This document shows positions 43,055 through 55,907 of a stretch of DNA of 64,000 bases, in pieces. The position numbers were made by a program, and so were the translations under genes. Below the pieces are notes generated by a model that saw only the letters and a program-made list of their open reading frames with translations, was not told where the DNA came from and did no database searches. The stretch's first letter is position 1; each line of letters starts with the position of its first letter. Source of the stretch: Pollenia angustigena (Eukaryota > Arthropoda > Insecta > Diptera > Polleniidae); contig OV884056.1 of assembly GCA_930367215.1 (NCBI GenBank), forward strand, positions 231,623,127-231,687,126. Direction: 5' to 3'.

Positions 43055-43645
43055 TTGTTTGTAATCCAAAGTTTTAATATTTTTAATTAGGCTTAAGTTC
43101 ATTAAATTTAATTTTCATTAAATTATTTTTATGAAGAAAGGAATTTTACAACATGAAAATTAATTAAAATTTATTGATAATTTTTCATTCTTGACTCAAT
43201 CTGGGCTCGAACCCAGGTGTTTACGGACAGGTTACCCACTCAATCTCCTCAGAGGGCTTGCCGTTTAACACTAGCAGCCATCGACGACTGCTGACGTCAT
43301 TAGTCAAACATCAATCCTTAAACCAAATTGTATTCAACCTTTGGTAGATCGAAATTTGCTTTGAATGATTATCTATTTTAATTTATTTTAACATGTTATT
43401 CCTTTACTTATGTTTTTTCGCACTTTTGTCAAGAATTCTTCTTGAAGTTCAAAGTACATATTTTACCTGTCCGTAAACACCTGGGTTCGAGCCCAGATTG
43501 AGTCAAGAATGAAAAATTATCAATAAATTTTAATTACTTTTCATGTTGTAAAATTCCTTTCTTCATAAAAATAATTTAATGAAAATTAAATTTAATGAAC
43601 TTAAGCCTAATTAAAAATATTAAAAATTTGGATTAAAAACCATAA
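43055..43645. mobile_element. Foldback with about 165-bp arms and tRNA-like B box
   Basis: The arms 43055-43232 and 43465-43645 are near-exact reverse complements around a 232-bp spacer. Each arm's inner part reads 'CCTGGGTTCGAGCCCAGAT', close to the tRNA T-arm/B-box consensus. An A-box-like 'GATTGAGTGGGTAACC' lies at the proper distance on the minus strand of the left arm. The T loop is one base short and the acceptor stem is absent, so it is not a working tRNA. One arm's outer part recurs at about 16690-16790. Confidence 0.75.
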
Positions 43646-44849
43646 ATAGTTCAATAAAATAACTACAATACTAATAAACATATTTTGTTTGTTTAAAAAC
43701 TCCTTTAAAAGAAACCCATACAAATATGTAACTCCCTACTAATCGGCACACTATACATTTCCATGGTTTCTTTTATTTTAGTTTAAATGCCGCTTAATGC
43801 CCATCAACACATAACTGCAAAAATATGGGTCAATAGTTGAAAAAATGAAAAAAGAAAGAAACGAATTAAAAAGAGAAAAAAAAATGTTTATGCATTCCAA
43901 TCAACTTAAAAGAGAAAAAAAAAAAATAAAACGAACTCGCAATAACCAGAGGTTATTTGATACTTTTGTGTGTGAGTGTGACTTCACTTAGCTGTCAACA
44001 TTTATTGGACAATAATAACAAGGACATTAAAAAAGTTACACAAATAAAATAACGTACGGAAAAAAATCAAAACTAAAATGCACAAAAAAAAACTAATGTG
44101 TAATTAGCAACTATTTAAGTGGAATAAATGGAAATAACGTTCTCGAACAAACACACAAATTACATGTCAGGCTCTTCTTTGAATTGGATATGTCAGGAAA
44201 CAGCAACCGACAATTAAAAAAAAAATAAATGCACTCACTACCTTTTTTTCCAAAACACACACACACTTTCGCATTAACATTCTCTTCCTCTTCGTTTAAT
44301 CCTTTTTGTAACTGTGTAGTTGCTCTAATTATAAATGTGGCTACAAATTGTTAGCACGGTCAACCAGAGTTGGAGAGCTAATGTAATGTTAATGCAAAAA
44401 TGGTTTTAAATTTTTTTTTGTAATTTAATGAAAACACACACAACCACATTTTAGCAAAGGGAAAAATAAAAATAATACCACTTTTGCTATCCATTTACAC
44501 AATGTCATGCTTTAAAATGGCCAGTTGATGTTTTTTTTTTTATTATTATTATTTCTACTTGTTTTTTTTTTTCTGTTCTGCAAACATTTATTCCCTTATT
44601 CAATAATTAATTTAGTTAGAGTGGAATACATTTTTCATTTATCTCACAGGATGATGAGACAGGCTAAACCAAACCCCCTAAACGGATGTTAAAGGATATG
44701 TGGTAGGATATGTTTGTAGATATTTAGTATCCGGACGGTGATCTAATTTTTTTTGCAGCTATTCTATTTTAACTTATATTTTAAAAACAATTACGAGAAG
44801 TTGGTTTTAGTAATTGTTATTCAGTTTAATATTAATTTTATATGAACAC
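43646..44849. other. Unassigned stretch
   Basis: AT-rich, with poly-A and poly-T runs and CACA-rich words. No coding frame or repeat copy is recognised. Confidence 0.35.
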
Positions 44850-45430
44850 TAGCTTAACCCAGTGCGTTTTGCTACCCTTATTCTTCATTCTTCAGTTATA
44901 CAGAAATCTATATTGTATTTGTATTGAAGGTGCCCGCCTACAGTAAGGCCCACTTTCTGACAAATTTTGTGTTATTATTACCAAGCTTTTTGTAACATAA
45001 TAGAATTCTATTTTGTGCCAAGCCGAATTCTCCGATTCCGCCCATTTTTTACTGATATTGTGTATTGGTAACCTTTCTATTTGTACCAACTTTGGAAAAT
45101 GTTACACTTACCATTCTTCAGATATACAGAATCCTATTTTGAGCCACGGCCGCTTATCTGGTCCCGCCCATTTTCTGACTGATGTTGCTTATTGACTACG
45201 AAGCTATTTCTACTAAATGTGAAAACTTTAGCTGTAACCGTTCTCTAGATGTACAGACATTTCTTTTGCATTTGTATGGGAGTCACCATACCCACTAATC
45301 CACTCCTTCCTTATTTCTGCCAGATATTGTGTGTTGATAACCCAGCTATGTGTACCCAATTTGGATAAATTTACACTTTCCGTTCTTCAGGTATACAGAA
45401 TTCTATTTTGTGCCGCGCCCACTTATCTTA
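44850..45430 (+). repeat. AACCCAGTGCG-type module repeat, copy 2
   Basis: It starts 'CTAGCTTAACCCAGTGCGTT', like the repeat at 9585. Degenerate units of about 140-160 bp follow, each with 'TTCTTCAG(A/G/T)TATACAGAA', 'TATTTTG' and 'CCCGCCCATTTT'. No (CAAA)n tail remains. Confidence 0.55.
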
Positions 45431-46375
45431 TCGAATGTATGTATTTAATTTTTTTTCCTACCACTGGTCAATTCTGATCAAAAATTATTTTTTTTTTAAT
45501 GTCAATAAAATTTTGATGACAGATTAAAGCTAACACTTCAAAGCATACAGCTCATATCTTAATTTGGCTCTGGTGCGGTTAATTATGAAGCAATTTGTAT
45601 AATTTTTTTCTTGGAATATTAAGGTTTTTAAAGTTGATTGTTCTACTTTGATATAAAAGTAAGCTATGATTTTTCTTTAAAGTCTTCTTTCTAAATTAGC
45701 AAGTAACTTTTAATCATTCCATGTGATAATTGTGATTTTGTGGGCGTTATTTTTTTGGATAAGCAAAGTAATAAGTGTAACCATATTAGCTTTTTTCGAG
45801 CTAAATTTAGCTTTAGTTTTTCCGTTTTAGCTTGAGATATTTCGTTTCGCTTTAAGCTTTTTTTTCAGCTTTTTTCAACGATGCCTTTAGCTTTTCCTAG
45901 CCTTTTTTTAATTTCAATTTCGTGTTTATTTTTATTTTACAATACATAAAATAGTTTATCCGAATAAACTTATGTGTGATTTTGTTAAAAGGGTAATAGT
46001 CTGGCAGCGCAGAAGAAATCGCTGTTGCAGATTTGATTTACATACATGAAAGTGCTGCGAGGGGAGAATACAAAAGTTACGTTTTTTTCCAAAAAAATAA
46101 AGAATTTTTGTCAAAGGTGACACTTTGAAAAATTTGTTGAATAAACAGTAAATTTATGTGATTTATAAGAACAAACAACATACATATTTCTATTCCATAT
46201 TAAAGTGATAATAGCAACCCTACAAACCAATTATTGAACAAAAGCAAAGCTTAGAGTAAAAAAAATTTGGCTTAGGTATCAGAAAAAAATATCTTGTTTG
46301 ACCTTTTTATGAGTGTTGTTGTCGTGGTCGAAATATAGTCGTTTTTAAAAGTTGGTATTATGATTGACGCAAGCG

Positions 46376-48068
46376 ACATATCGTCAGCTCAGAATTGGTT
46401 TGGCGCATATGCCAAAAAGTCGGAGTGGAGAAAAACGACAAAGAAGATTTACATGAAGATTTCTCAAAATGTACCCGATAGAATTTTTTTATATTTTTAC
46501 CACTGCTTCCGGTATATGTTTTGAAGAAAAATGTAAATTTTTGCGCACTTTCATGAATAAAAGTAAGAATTTAATTGTATTTTTTTGAAAATGAAAAATA
46601 TTGTTATGTGCCGCATACGCCACTTTTCTAAAAAAAAAAATTAAAAAAGTGGCTTTTTGTGCTGCATACGTATACTTATTGCTGTGTATTGAGTAACTTG
46701 TTGTTGAGATGAATTTTTTTTATAGTTTTTTTATTTGATTTTACTTTACAAAAACAGAAAAAACAGTTCTACTGTTATGAAAAGTTACATAAAAAGCTAC
46801 AAATTAAACAACTTAAATAATGCAAAAGTAAAAAAGAAAATTTAAAACTTAATATTGAGTAAATTTGTATAATAAGCTTTATCAACACGTGCAAGAAATA
46901 TAAGCAAGTCTTTTATGTCTCTATTTTTATCGCTGGAAATAAATGATGGTTTCGATATTTTCAAAACATTCGTCAACAAATTCTCAGGAGTTTTCAAACA
47001 ATTTTTTGATGCAAACTTAACCAAAATTGCATTTTTATATTTTTCCTCTCTGGTAGAAGTTTTATAATTTATACATAAATCATTATTTTAACTGTATAGA
47101 AGTACTTTAATTTTAGCAAAAGGGACTTTTCGAAAGTCCATTTTATTTGCTTCCAACGAGTATGTGCGAAAAATTTCCGGAAGCATTTCCATAACTTTAA
47201 GTTTTGTTTTATTATTTGGCATTGTTTTAAGCAAATTTAGTAAATTAAGGGGACTATGAATTTCAATATTCTTTAAGTACCGGTCAATAACACCATGGAC
47301 ACAGTCCACATCTTGAATTAAAGAATGTTCTGGTTCTGAAGACTTTTGTATTACGGCATCAATATTATTTTGTTTAAAGAACATTTTGATTGCGGTTGCG
47401 TTAATTTGATTTTTATTTTGAGGTACGCAAGAATCCCTCCATAATGTTAAAGTTTTAATAAGTGGACAATCTTTTATTAATTCATTTAAAATTTTAATTT
47501 AAGCACTAGCAATATTGTTACCACTCCGACCACTACGAGCTTCCGTCAAAAAGGCACAATAAGTAAAAGTTGGTATATATGACATAATAATGGTTGCTGT
47601 AAGATTAAACATATTTAATTTTCGTTTGTAGTCAAATTTTTAAACATTTCCCTTAGGTAGGCTAAAAACACAAAGAATAGCAAACCGTACACTTGGTTGG
47701 GTCCATTATAAAACTATTTTTCACAAATTTATTTTCTTGTTGTCATTTTACTTTACTTTTGCTTTAACTACTTTTTTTTCTTACGGCAATGCAGCAAAGC
47801 AACAGTAAAATTTATTTTGTACGTTTTTGTATGAAGAATTTGCAGCAATCGCCAAACAATGGCGTGTAGAGCAAAACAGTACTTAAAAAATTTTGAAACA
47901 GTTGATATGCAGCAAAATTATTGCTTTATGTCTCAGAAACCATAAAAATTTTCGCGAAACAGGTTTTTGATCTAGAAAGAGGGTATTAAAAAAATATATT
48001 CCTCATACCTAACTCATTTTTTTTTTAAATGGTCGGTAGGTCAAACCAGTAATGAGCTGACGATATGT
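46376..48068 (-). mobile_element. TIR element with decayed QNKN transposase
   Basis: The left end ACATATCGTCAGCTCAGAAT and the reverse complement of the right end ACATATCGTCAGCTCATTAC form the TIR. The outer 165-300 bp on each side match, inverted, the short copy at 4800-5793. The interior encodes the transposase pseudogene. I cannot name the superfamily. Confidence 0.75.
46842..47639 (-). pseudogene. Transposase-like pseudogene with D-x-C-x-x-Q-N-K-N motif
   Basis: One minus-strand frame runs from 47639 to the stop at 46842, broken only by TAA at 47499-47501 and 47088-47090. It reads 'FDYKRKLNMFNLTATI', then 'EARSGRSGNNIASA', then 'LIKTLTLWRDSCVPQNKNQI', then helical sequence to 'TNLLNIKF'. 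The order 'YKR.L..(Y/F)N...R.G.NEI.S....W.D.C..QN.N' matches a repetitive arthropod protein family I recall as having a DDE-type fold, with D-x-C as an acidic catalytic site. A separate ATG frame upstream (47705, 'MDPTKCTVCYSLCF') may be the old N-terminus, which would mean the region between is deleted. About 266 codons remain. Confidence 0.6.
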
Positions 48069-48612
48069 ACGGCGAACTTTTTACTTATATGTTTTACATT
48101 GTCGTTGTCTTGATTTCGACTTTCAAACGGCTGCTACTTCGAACATGACAACGACTTCCGTCAACTATTTTTTGAAAATTTCTGAAAATTTCTGCTAGTA
48201 AAAATTTTACTAGTTAAGTTATGGTAATACCTATTTGGCGTCCCTTGTTTTAATAAAAAAATTATTTGCTTTTGCAAAACGTTTACCTAGATCAAACATC
48301 ATTATACAGTTTCTTAATTACATTATACAATTATCTTCTTACAAATAAAGTTAAGCAAATCCATAGAAATTGTTAAAAATAAAGCTAAAGTTTGATCAAT
48401 ATTTTCGTTTATTTATATATATATTCTCAGCTATAATTACATAAGCAATCCTTAATCTAAGAAAAATATCGAAATAATTTAAAGTTACTACAAGAAGCTA
48501 TAAAAACATTTAGCTTTTTTTGGCTTTAAATTTCCTTCTTTAGCTTTTTTTTAGCTCTATTTCAAACATGATTTAGCTTTATATTTTTAAAAAATCTGGT
48601 CACACTTTAAGT

Positions 48613-50980
48613 GATTGTGATAAAGACTATAGCGTTTTATATATAGATTTATCCAATATTACTTTAATACTAACTATGAAGATTCTGATGCTTCCAGTAG
48701 AATTTTTTCTGTCCACTAGCCATTTTTACTTTGTTTTAAATACAAATTAAAGAAAATAATGTATATATGAACCGCTAAGTGCAGAAAGGGAACTACTTCA
48801 AAACATTAATTTTGAGATAATTAATTAAAACAGTGTAGTTAATAATAATGAATGCAAGTCTTATGTTTTTCGTAGAGGTAAGAACTGCCTTTAATTTGAA
48901 GTTGTCTAAGATGACACTTTTACACAGGTTTCTTAGCAATACTTAAATAAGGCACATTAATTGCCAATTTTCAGGATTGATATTAAAACGCATTTATTTT
49001 AAAAATCGTTTTTAATACAAAATTCTCTTCTTCACTAAAAACTTAAGTGAAACTTAAGTCACCGATGTGGTACACTTAATTTCAACTTAAGTTTCCATTG
49101 TAATATTTTAGCAAGGTGGCCTCAATATCACAACAATCCAACAACAACAGGCAAAGCATTAACAGCCAGCTGTTTTTTTTCGGACCACCTTGTAAATAAC
49201 TACACTTTTTTATATATTTTTTTTTGTATTTAGTAGTGCTACCATACTTTTATCTTAATTAAATAAGACTTTTCAAATAAAACTCAAAAAACCAATCTGT
49301 TTTAAATACGATTTAAGTTTGTTATGAAAATTAACTTAATATTGATTTAAATACTATCCTGAAAATTGGGCATAAGTAAATGGAAGTAATTCCTTTCTGC
49401 ACTAAGTGATTCACAATGTATTTTATAGCTACCTTTTTCCATTTTAGGCAAATTTTATTTTTTATATATTATTAAAAAAAATATTTGCATTGACAAAAAT
49501 TAAAAAAAGGCTTTAGCGAGATTTGACATTTAATTTGGCGAAAAAGGTGAAAATAAATCTGTCAACTCTGGCCGTTTATCTATGAGAGAGATTTTGTTTA
49601 CTTATGCACTTTTGAAAGAGGGTTTTACTACATTTTACAGAAGTTAGACCGTATGTAAGCCTCTTTCCGAAAATAACTTAAAATATGAACAAATTTCATA
49701 GAAATTTTAATTTGTTATTTAGATAAAACTAGGCACTTAAAACGACCATATTTTAGATCTTTGGTCTATATGGTGAAAAACTTACAAATCCCTCCGAATA
49801 TGTTATGGTCAATAATTACAAAAATATGTTTAACATTTACAATAGCATTGTTGGTTTTCAACCATAGCATGTTGCTCTTGGAAAAGAACAAAATACTATT
49901 GTTAATTTAAAAACAAATTATTGTCATATTTAACCATAACATGTTTTAATGCAACCATAATATGGTTGTGGACTCTTGTTGGAGCACTAATTTTACCATA
50001 ATATGGTTGTCGATGACAATAAAATGGTTAAATTAAACATAATCCCCCGTATTTCGATTATTAAATTTAACAAACGTTTATTAACGCAAATTTTCATACA
50101 AAATTTGTAAATGTTAGACTTTTTAATAAATACGGACGAATATGTTTAAAATGTTCTTTACAAATAGTTTTGTTGGAGGTGACCATAATTCCATTCTAGC
50201 CACTCGGTGCTTTCCTTGGATTGCTCTCTTAAAACCACCCCTGCTTAGACGTGAAAAAATTTTCTTTTTTTTCTCATTTTAAAAAAAGTTATGAAAATAA
50301 ACTTGCTATAGACTTCAGCGCAAGTGAAAGAGATATGAATGCCATCTAGTCTTTAATTTCGACAATATTGATCTTAAAGTTACGATCACACTTATTAAAT
50401 ATTTCACCAAATAACCAAAATAATAGTAAGTGAGATTTAAAATCTCAAAAAAAAACTTATTATACTGGTAAATAAAACAGTTTTTTGTACGATGTGGTAT
50501 TATAATCTATATATAAATCGGCTAAGGCAAAACAGTTAAGAACACTTTCCTCCTCTGTATGTCAACTGATTTAAACAAAATATACACCATTTTAGAGGTA
50601 TTTACTCAAAGAAGTGCATAATGTATATTTTATTAAAATCTGTTCAATAATTTCAGAGTTATAAGCGTTCAAACTTGCTACTAACACAAATGCAAAATAA
50701 ATAAATAAAATTTTTTTTCAATTATCAAATAATAAAAAATTAGGGAGATCGATTATTCGACATTTTTAAATAACCGGGTTTCGAATATTTCGACTATATA
50801 AATCTTATGTATAAATCAGACCAGGCAAAACAGTTCAGAACGAGTTCTTCCTTTGTTTGTCAACCGAACCTCTATGGGGGGAAAAAGGAGAAATACGGGA
50901 AACTAAATTTCTTTTTTTTGCTTTTCTGTGCTTCAAGTGATAATTTTTAAATTTTCTATAACATTGAACTTAGAAACATA
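48613..50980. other. Unassigned stretch
   Basis: No gene. Palindromic 'CCATAATATGG' words recur at about 49960-50015 with looser versions at 49810-49940, perhaps a decayed MITE cluster. Two similar segments starting 'TATAAATC(G/A)G' and containing 'GGCAAAACAGTT' lie at about 50510 and 50812. Confidence 0.35.
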
Positions 50981-50984
50981 ATAT

Positions 50985-51300
50985 TATAGGTGTAGGGTCC
51001 TAAGTGAGTGATAACCTATAAGATAAAATATGTTGGTACTTTTTTGTTTTTCATCTGGAACTTTTTGAATTTTCGTTAATATTCAACCTATAAAGATAGA
51101 ATTATACATTAAAGTGGGTGAATAAGAACATGTAAGGGGAGCTTTTTGGTACATTTTCGTTCAACAGCTGGTACTTTGATTAATTTTCGTTAATATTAGA
51201 CATACATATAAACATAAAATTAAACGCCCTGAGTGGATGACAATATATAAACAAGACTTGTTGATACTTTTTTTTTTCAATTGTTATTTTTTATATTGAA
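50985..51300. repeat. Degenerate tandem repeat, about 115-bp units
   Basis: Three diverged units share 'TTTTCGTTAATATT', 'ATAAAGATA/CATAAAAT', 'AGTGG(G/A)TGA' and 'GGTACTTTTTT'. No coding content. Confidence 0.5.
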
Positions 51301-52903
51301 GATAAAATATGTATAGGAGGTTGGTCCCTCGCCAAATCGATCCAATTTGAAGGAAAAAAAATAAATGCTCGAAACAAATTAATTCATATGTACTTAGATG
51401 AGGTATGTTTTCTTCATATTTACATACAAATTTATGGTCGAATTTTGACCATTAGGCGAACACTAGTCAAAATAAATACATATCGGAATAAAAGAAAATT
51501 ATATTTTAGTTTGCCTGTTGGTCTCGCGTTTTCGTCAAATATTTGCCAAGTGTGACCGTAGCTTAAGATTTAATTAAGAATATATATTCTAGCCGTGTGT
51601 TGGTTTAAATGGGTTTCCCGAAGGCCCCGGATATGATGTGGACTAGGTTTTTATATAATTTTATATCACGTTTTGTCTGAACAAGTTTGTTAGTTGAATT
51701 CAGTCACTCCGGCTTTAAGCTGGCTGAGATATGGGCAGAAAGCCACGACCTTATATGTTTAATTTATACCCATTAAACTTTAGTTTTGGAAGCCTTCTTA
51801 CAATTACAGAACTTTCATTACTTATTCTCTTACATGAAAACAGCTCAATAAAATACTGGCAGTGAAAGCAAAACAGGAAGTTATATACAAATACAAATAA
51901 CTCCCTTTGTCTTCTCGAAATAATGTTTTTTTTCTTCTAATTAATGAGTTATAAAGAAAGTACTTACGCCTAGTAAAAAATTTGCTACAAAGAAAAAGCT
52001 TATACTCAAGCGCTTCAATTAGAGAGCTCTTATAAAGCAGTAAATGATAACGAATAAAACATACAAAAAAGCTGCTATTTTAGTGCTGAAAACGAAGAGG
52101 ATTTTAAAGCGAAAAACAAATATATTATGGTTTACGAAAATGATTGAAAAAAAGGCATTTAAACAAGTAAAAGCAAAACATTAATGAATATGTTAATACA
52201 GGTAGCGCTTAAAAAAGCACTTTAGGAGCGCTTTGTTTGCATGTTAAAAGAAGCTCTTATTGTCAGCAGAAAATAGTCCTCCAAACCGGCAACACCCCAT
52301 GCATAAATCAGGCATCCCATCAGCAGGTTTGAAGCGATTTGAGGTATGAATTCATACAAAACACCTGCTCCTTTTGGAGTAATTTTTTTACTGGTCGGTA
52401 TTTCAAAATTTGAGCAAAATATCCTAAAAGTTATTATAAAAATCTAATTTCTAAGGCTTCAATACGTTAACAGAACATTTTCTTAACGGTCCGAATTTCA
52501 AAAATATATAAAAACAAAGAAAAAATTTTAATTTTTAAAACTTTACTTTTTAAAACTGCGGTGAAAGGTATAACAGTACTCCTTCATGTTTTGCCTTATT
52601 GAACAAGAAAAACTTAATCAATTTACTGCATGTTTTTTAATTAAAATAAAAATTTTCGTTTAGTTAACTGGAAATAAACTTGAGTATTTTGAAATATTCA
52701 AGTTTCAAAATATTTCACTTATATTCACTTGATTTCAAATTCCCATTGTAAGTGTAACAAAAGTATATATCAACCCTTGAAACATGAAATTCGATTTTGC
52801 ACTTGATTTTCAGCAAAATTGGTTCTTGGGTTGAGTTTTTTTTATTGTTGTTTTAAAGTAATCTCCCAAACAAAATTTTTTTTATTTAAAAAAAAACAGG
52901 CAG
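51301..52903. other. Stretch with decayed repeat fragments
   Basis: 'GCCAAGTGTGACCGTAGCTT' at about 51546 matches 9430. The segment at 51575-51770 is a decayed subtype 2 repeat fragment ('TTTCCCGAAGGCCCCGGATA'). 52685-52835 matches 30612-30795. No gene. Confidence 0.4.
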
Positions 52904-52906
52904 TTA

Positions 52907-53035
52907 TGTGCTGTTTTCAAAAAACAAGTGACTGCACGTTAAGTAAAATTTGTATGAAAAACACTAAAAAAAACTGAGTGCTTGTCATATAAATGTTACT
53001 ACACGTGCAATCACTTGTTTTGTGAAAACAGCACA
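52907..53035. mobile_element. 129-bp Tourist-like MITE (TTA TSD)
   Basis: TGTGCTGTTTTCAAAAAACA pairs with the right end (reverse complement TGTGCTGTTTTCACAAAACA). TTA is duplicated at 52904-52906 and 53036-53038. The arms cover most of the element. Confidence 0.8.
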
Positions 53036-53038
53036 TTA

Positions 53039-53872
53039 ATGTAATTTTGTGATCAGGCTTATTTAATATTCATACACTTTCCGAAACTCATATGTTTTGC
53101 TGTCAATTACCTCTTTTAACATACAAAGTGCCATTTATCATTTTCCTCCCCTTTTTTCATTTAATTTAAAACATAAATCATGTGATTTTACATCAAATCA
53201 TTAATTATTAACCGGAGATAAATTTTCTATTTAACAGAATTTAATCCATAAGTTTCAGTTTTTCTACTCTCGAGCTTTTTTTTTGCGGGTAGACTGATAA
53301 TCGACTGTTAGCAAATTAATTGAATTAAATAATTTGTGATTAATTAAATTGGGTCAAAAGACCACAAATGCTTATTAAAGCGTTACAAAGTGTTGTATAG
53401 AACTTGGTGAACTTTCGGGTTTTGGAATTTTTCCAACAACAACGACAATCACGAGCCAATAAACAATAGAAACAAAAACAATACTTATTTAACATCAAGC
53501 TTGATAACTAAGAAAAAAAAATATATTAAGAGAACAGATGTGGAAGTTAAACAGGGCAGGGCAAATGTTTATTGAATTTAGGGGGCCAGTATTAAGAAGT
53601 TATGAAGTTACTCATTTGGAAGGTTTTTAATAAATTAAGTTAATTAGCTTGAAAATTGTAAATTAAGATTTTTATTTGTTATGTAGGGTTCATTGAATTT
53701 TGAACTTTTTGGATTTATTATTAAATTTTTTGTGTGGATAGTTTGATAGAAATTGTTAGAATTGTGTGAAAATAATCATTTAAATTTTCATAATGACAAC
53801 TTTTCCTAATCATCAGTGTCAAATTAAGTCTAATTTTTGTTGATTGTTTTGCATTTTCATTTTTAAACTGCT
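53039..53872. other. Unassigned stretch
   Basis: AT-rich; no gene, repeat copy or RNA signal recognised. Confidence 0.35.
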
Positions 53873-53875
53873 TAA

Positions 53876-54104
53876 GGCCCGTTTTCACAACTTACCGATA
53901 GCTAAAAGTATACTTTAAACGGCCTTATAAAAAGTGTTTAATTATTAAAATTTAACTTTAACCTATAGTGAACGATAGTGAACGATAGTGTAGATTAAGG
54001 TTGATCCTACCTGGTAGGTTAAAATAAAGTTGTAACAATGGAACACCTTTTACACGGCCGATAAAATCCTACCTTTAGCTTTCGGTAAGTTGTGAAAACG
54101 GGCC
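53876..54104. mobile_element. 229-bp Tourist-like MITE (TAA TSD)
   Basis: GGCCCGTTTTCACAACTTAC is matched by the reverse complement of the right end, and the arms continue with CGATAGCTAAA/CGAAAGCTAAA. TAA flanks both sides (53873-53875 and 54105-54107), the classic PIF/Harbinger target. A short direct repeat 'TAGTGAACGATAGTGAACGA' lies near 53965. Confidence 0.85.
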
Positions 54105-54107
54105 TAA

Positions 54108-54491
54108 GTTTGTTACATTTAAAAATAACTGACTATACAAAGTTTTTAGAATTTGTTTTTGTTTTAAATGTAATTGTTTGAATAAAAAAGAATTCTTTCG
54201 CACATCGGAAATAGGCCATAAAAGATTTCAATTAGCTACTTTTTTTAGAATTGTTTTTTTATTTTTTTATTTTACGGAGTGAAAATAGTTTGTTTGTGTG
54301 TTTATTTGTTCACTATATACACCTAAGCTACTGAACCAATTTCGCCTTAAATTTTCCGAGAACTTTCCTAATAAAAATATATCTTTCAAGATAAATCTGA
54401 AGTTAAACTTTTCAACCAATATCTTCGATATGAAAAGACAACATTTATCAAAAGGTACGCTTAATTAGAAAAGTCGATAATGATAACAGCG
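54108..54491. other. Stretch with MITE fragment
   Basis: About 54140-54220 repeats the right half of the MITE at 8812-8953 ('AAGAATTCTTTCGCACATCG'). The rest is unassigned. Confidence 0.45.
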
Positions 54492-54680
54492 CACACAGAA
54501 AAAAATACCAATGTGAAATTAACATGGCGAAATGTAGATCGAGAATTATTAAAATGTATCATTATTTCATATTAATTTAAAATAAAAAATATTAAAATAA
54601 CCTTAAATCACGTTTATTTAATATTATTTACTGTTAAAATAACATTGTTCAATATTGAATCCACAAAAACCTGTTTTTAT

Positions 54681-55379
54681 ACCCACACCACAATAGTGGA
54701 GAGGGTATTATGCATTTGTGCTGATGTGTGTAACGCCTTAAAATAGTGGTCCTAGACCCACCTTAAAGTATACCGATCTACTCAGAATCACTTACTAAGT
54801 CGAACTAACGATGTCCGTCCGGCTGGCTGGCTGTCCATGTAACCTTGTGCGCAAAGTACAGGTCGCAATTTTGGAGATAATTTGATAAAATTTGGGTCAT
54901 AGGTTCTTATTGGCACAATGACCAAGCCTGTTATAAATGGGCCAAATCGAAGGACTACGAGAGAAGATAGGGGGAAATTTCTTCCTATCAGAAACTATCA
55001 AACCCATTTCAACGAAATTTAAAACATAGATAGAACCATATCTATATGGACACAGAATGTATGCATTTTTTTAAAAAAAGGACCACGAAGGGTGATAGGG
55101 GCAATTTCTGCCTCTCAAACCGATTTTAATGAAATTTAAAACATAGATAGACCCATATCTATAGGGACACATTAGCTATACAGTTTTTCAAAAATAGGAC
55201 CACAAGGGGAGGTAGGGGGCAATTTCTGCCTCTCACAAACTTTCAAACCGATTTTCATGCAGTTTATAAACATAGATAAATCCATATTTATATGGACACA
55301 TAAGCAAGATGTGTTTTTAAATACTGTGGTGTAGGATATCATATGGTCGGGCTTGATCGACTATACTTTCTTACTTGTT
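54681..55379 (+). repeat. TATACCC/CTTGTTT-type repeat, subtype 1, nested copy
   Basis: It runs from TATACCCACACCACAATAGT to 'GGTCGGGCTTGATCGAC' (hairpin) and 'TATACTTTCTTACTTGTTT'. The inverse orientation occurs at 643-1180 and 59913-60413. The CACACAG element on both sides gives exact insertion borders, within a base or two. Confidence 0.8.
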
Positions 55380-55399
55380 TATATTAAAATCAACAGTAT

Positions 55400-55907
55400 C
55401 AGGCATGTCACAAATTCCGATCGGAATGGTTTTATTTCCGTATGTTCAATTCCGATCGATTTAGTTTTAGCTTCTTCAGATTCCGATCGATTTTGCTAAA
55501 TGTGTTTTTTTGTATAACAACTCTGGTTTTACAATTGGATATGGCCACTTTACATTAAAACCATATGATTTTTGTGTTAAGTATGGCAATGTTTAGCGTA
55601 GAAATGAAAAAAGTGGTTTGTGAGGAAAAAAAGGTAGCAACGCAACGGTAAAGAATTTATTATGTTTTTAATAAAATCAATATAAAGTAAAATAAATATA
55701 TCAAAAGTGTGTTTTTTTTCTTCAATCTATATCATAAAAAACATTTATTTATCCATTAAAAATAGTTTTAAGTAGTTTGTTCTTTTATAAAATACTGAAA
55801 CAAAAGTGGTTTCATTCCGAAAAAATTTTTCGCTTTTCGTTTTCTGAAGAAGCAAAATACGGAATTAAAACCACTTTCGATCGGAATGGAATTCTATGAC
55901 AGGCCTG
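55400..55907. mobile_element. 508-bp TIR element with CAGGCMTGTCA ends (TAT flanks)
   Basis: CAGGCATGTCA at the left matches the reverse complement of the right end CAGGCCTGTCA. TAT flanks both sides (55397-55399 and 55908-55910). 'TTCCGATCGGAAT'-type words are repeated near both ends, plus 'CTTCTTCAGA/TCTGAAGAAG'. Confidence 0.7.

Larger units (their letters stand above)
45775..48612. mobile_element. Outer element with AAGTGTRACCA ends and TTTAGCTTTT interior
   Basis: 'AAGTGTAACCATATTAGCTT' near 45775 and the reverse complement of the right end 'AAAGTGTGACCAGATTTTTT' near 48612 are similar. Both subterminal regions are full of TTTAGCTTTT words (45800-45910 and 48510-48580). The QNKN-transposase element (46376-48068) lies inside. 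No clear target duplication. Confidence 0.45.

Noticed and set aside
43190..43270. Possible tRNA gene
   Set aside because: The T loop has six instead of seven bases, no acceptor stem pairs, and it sits in the arms of a foldback repeat.
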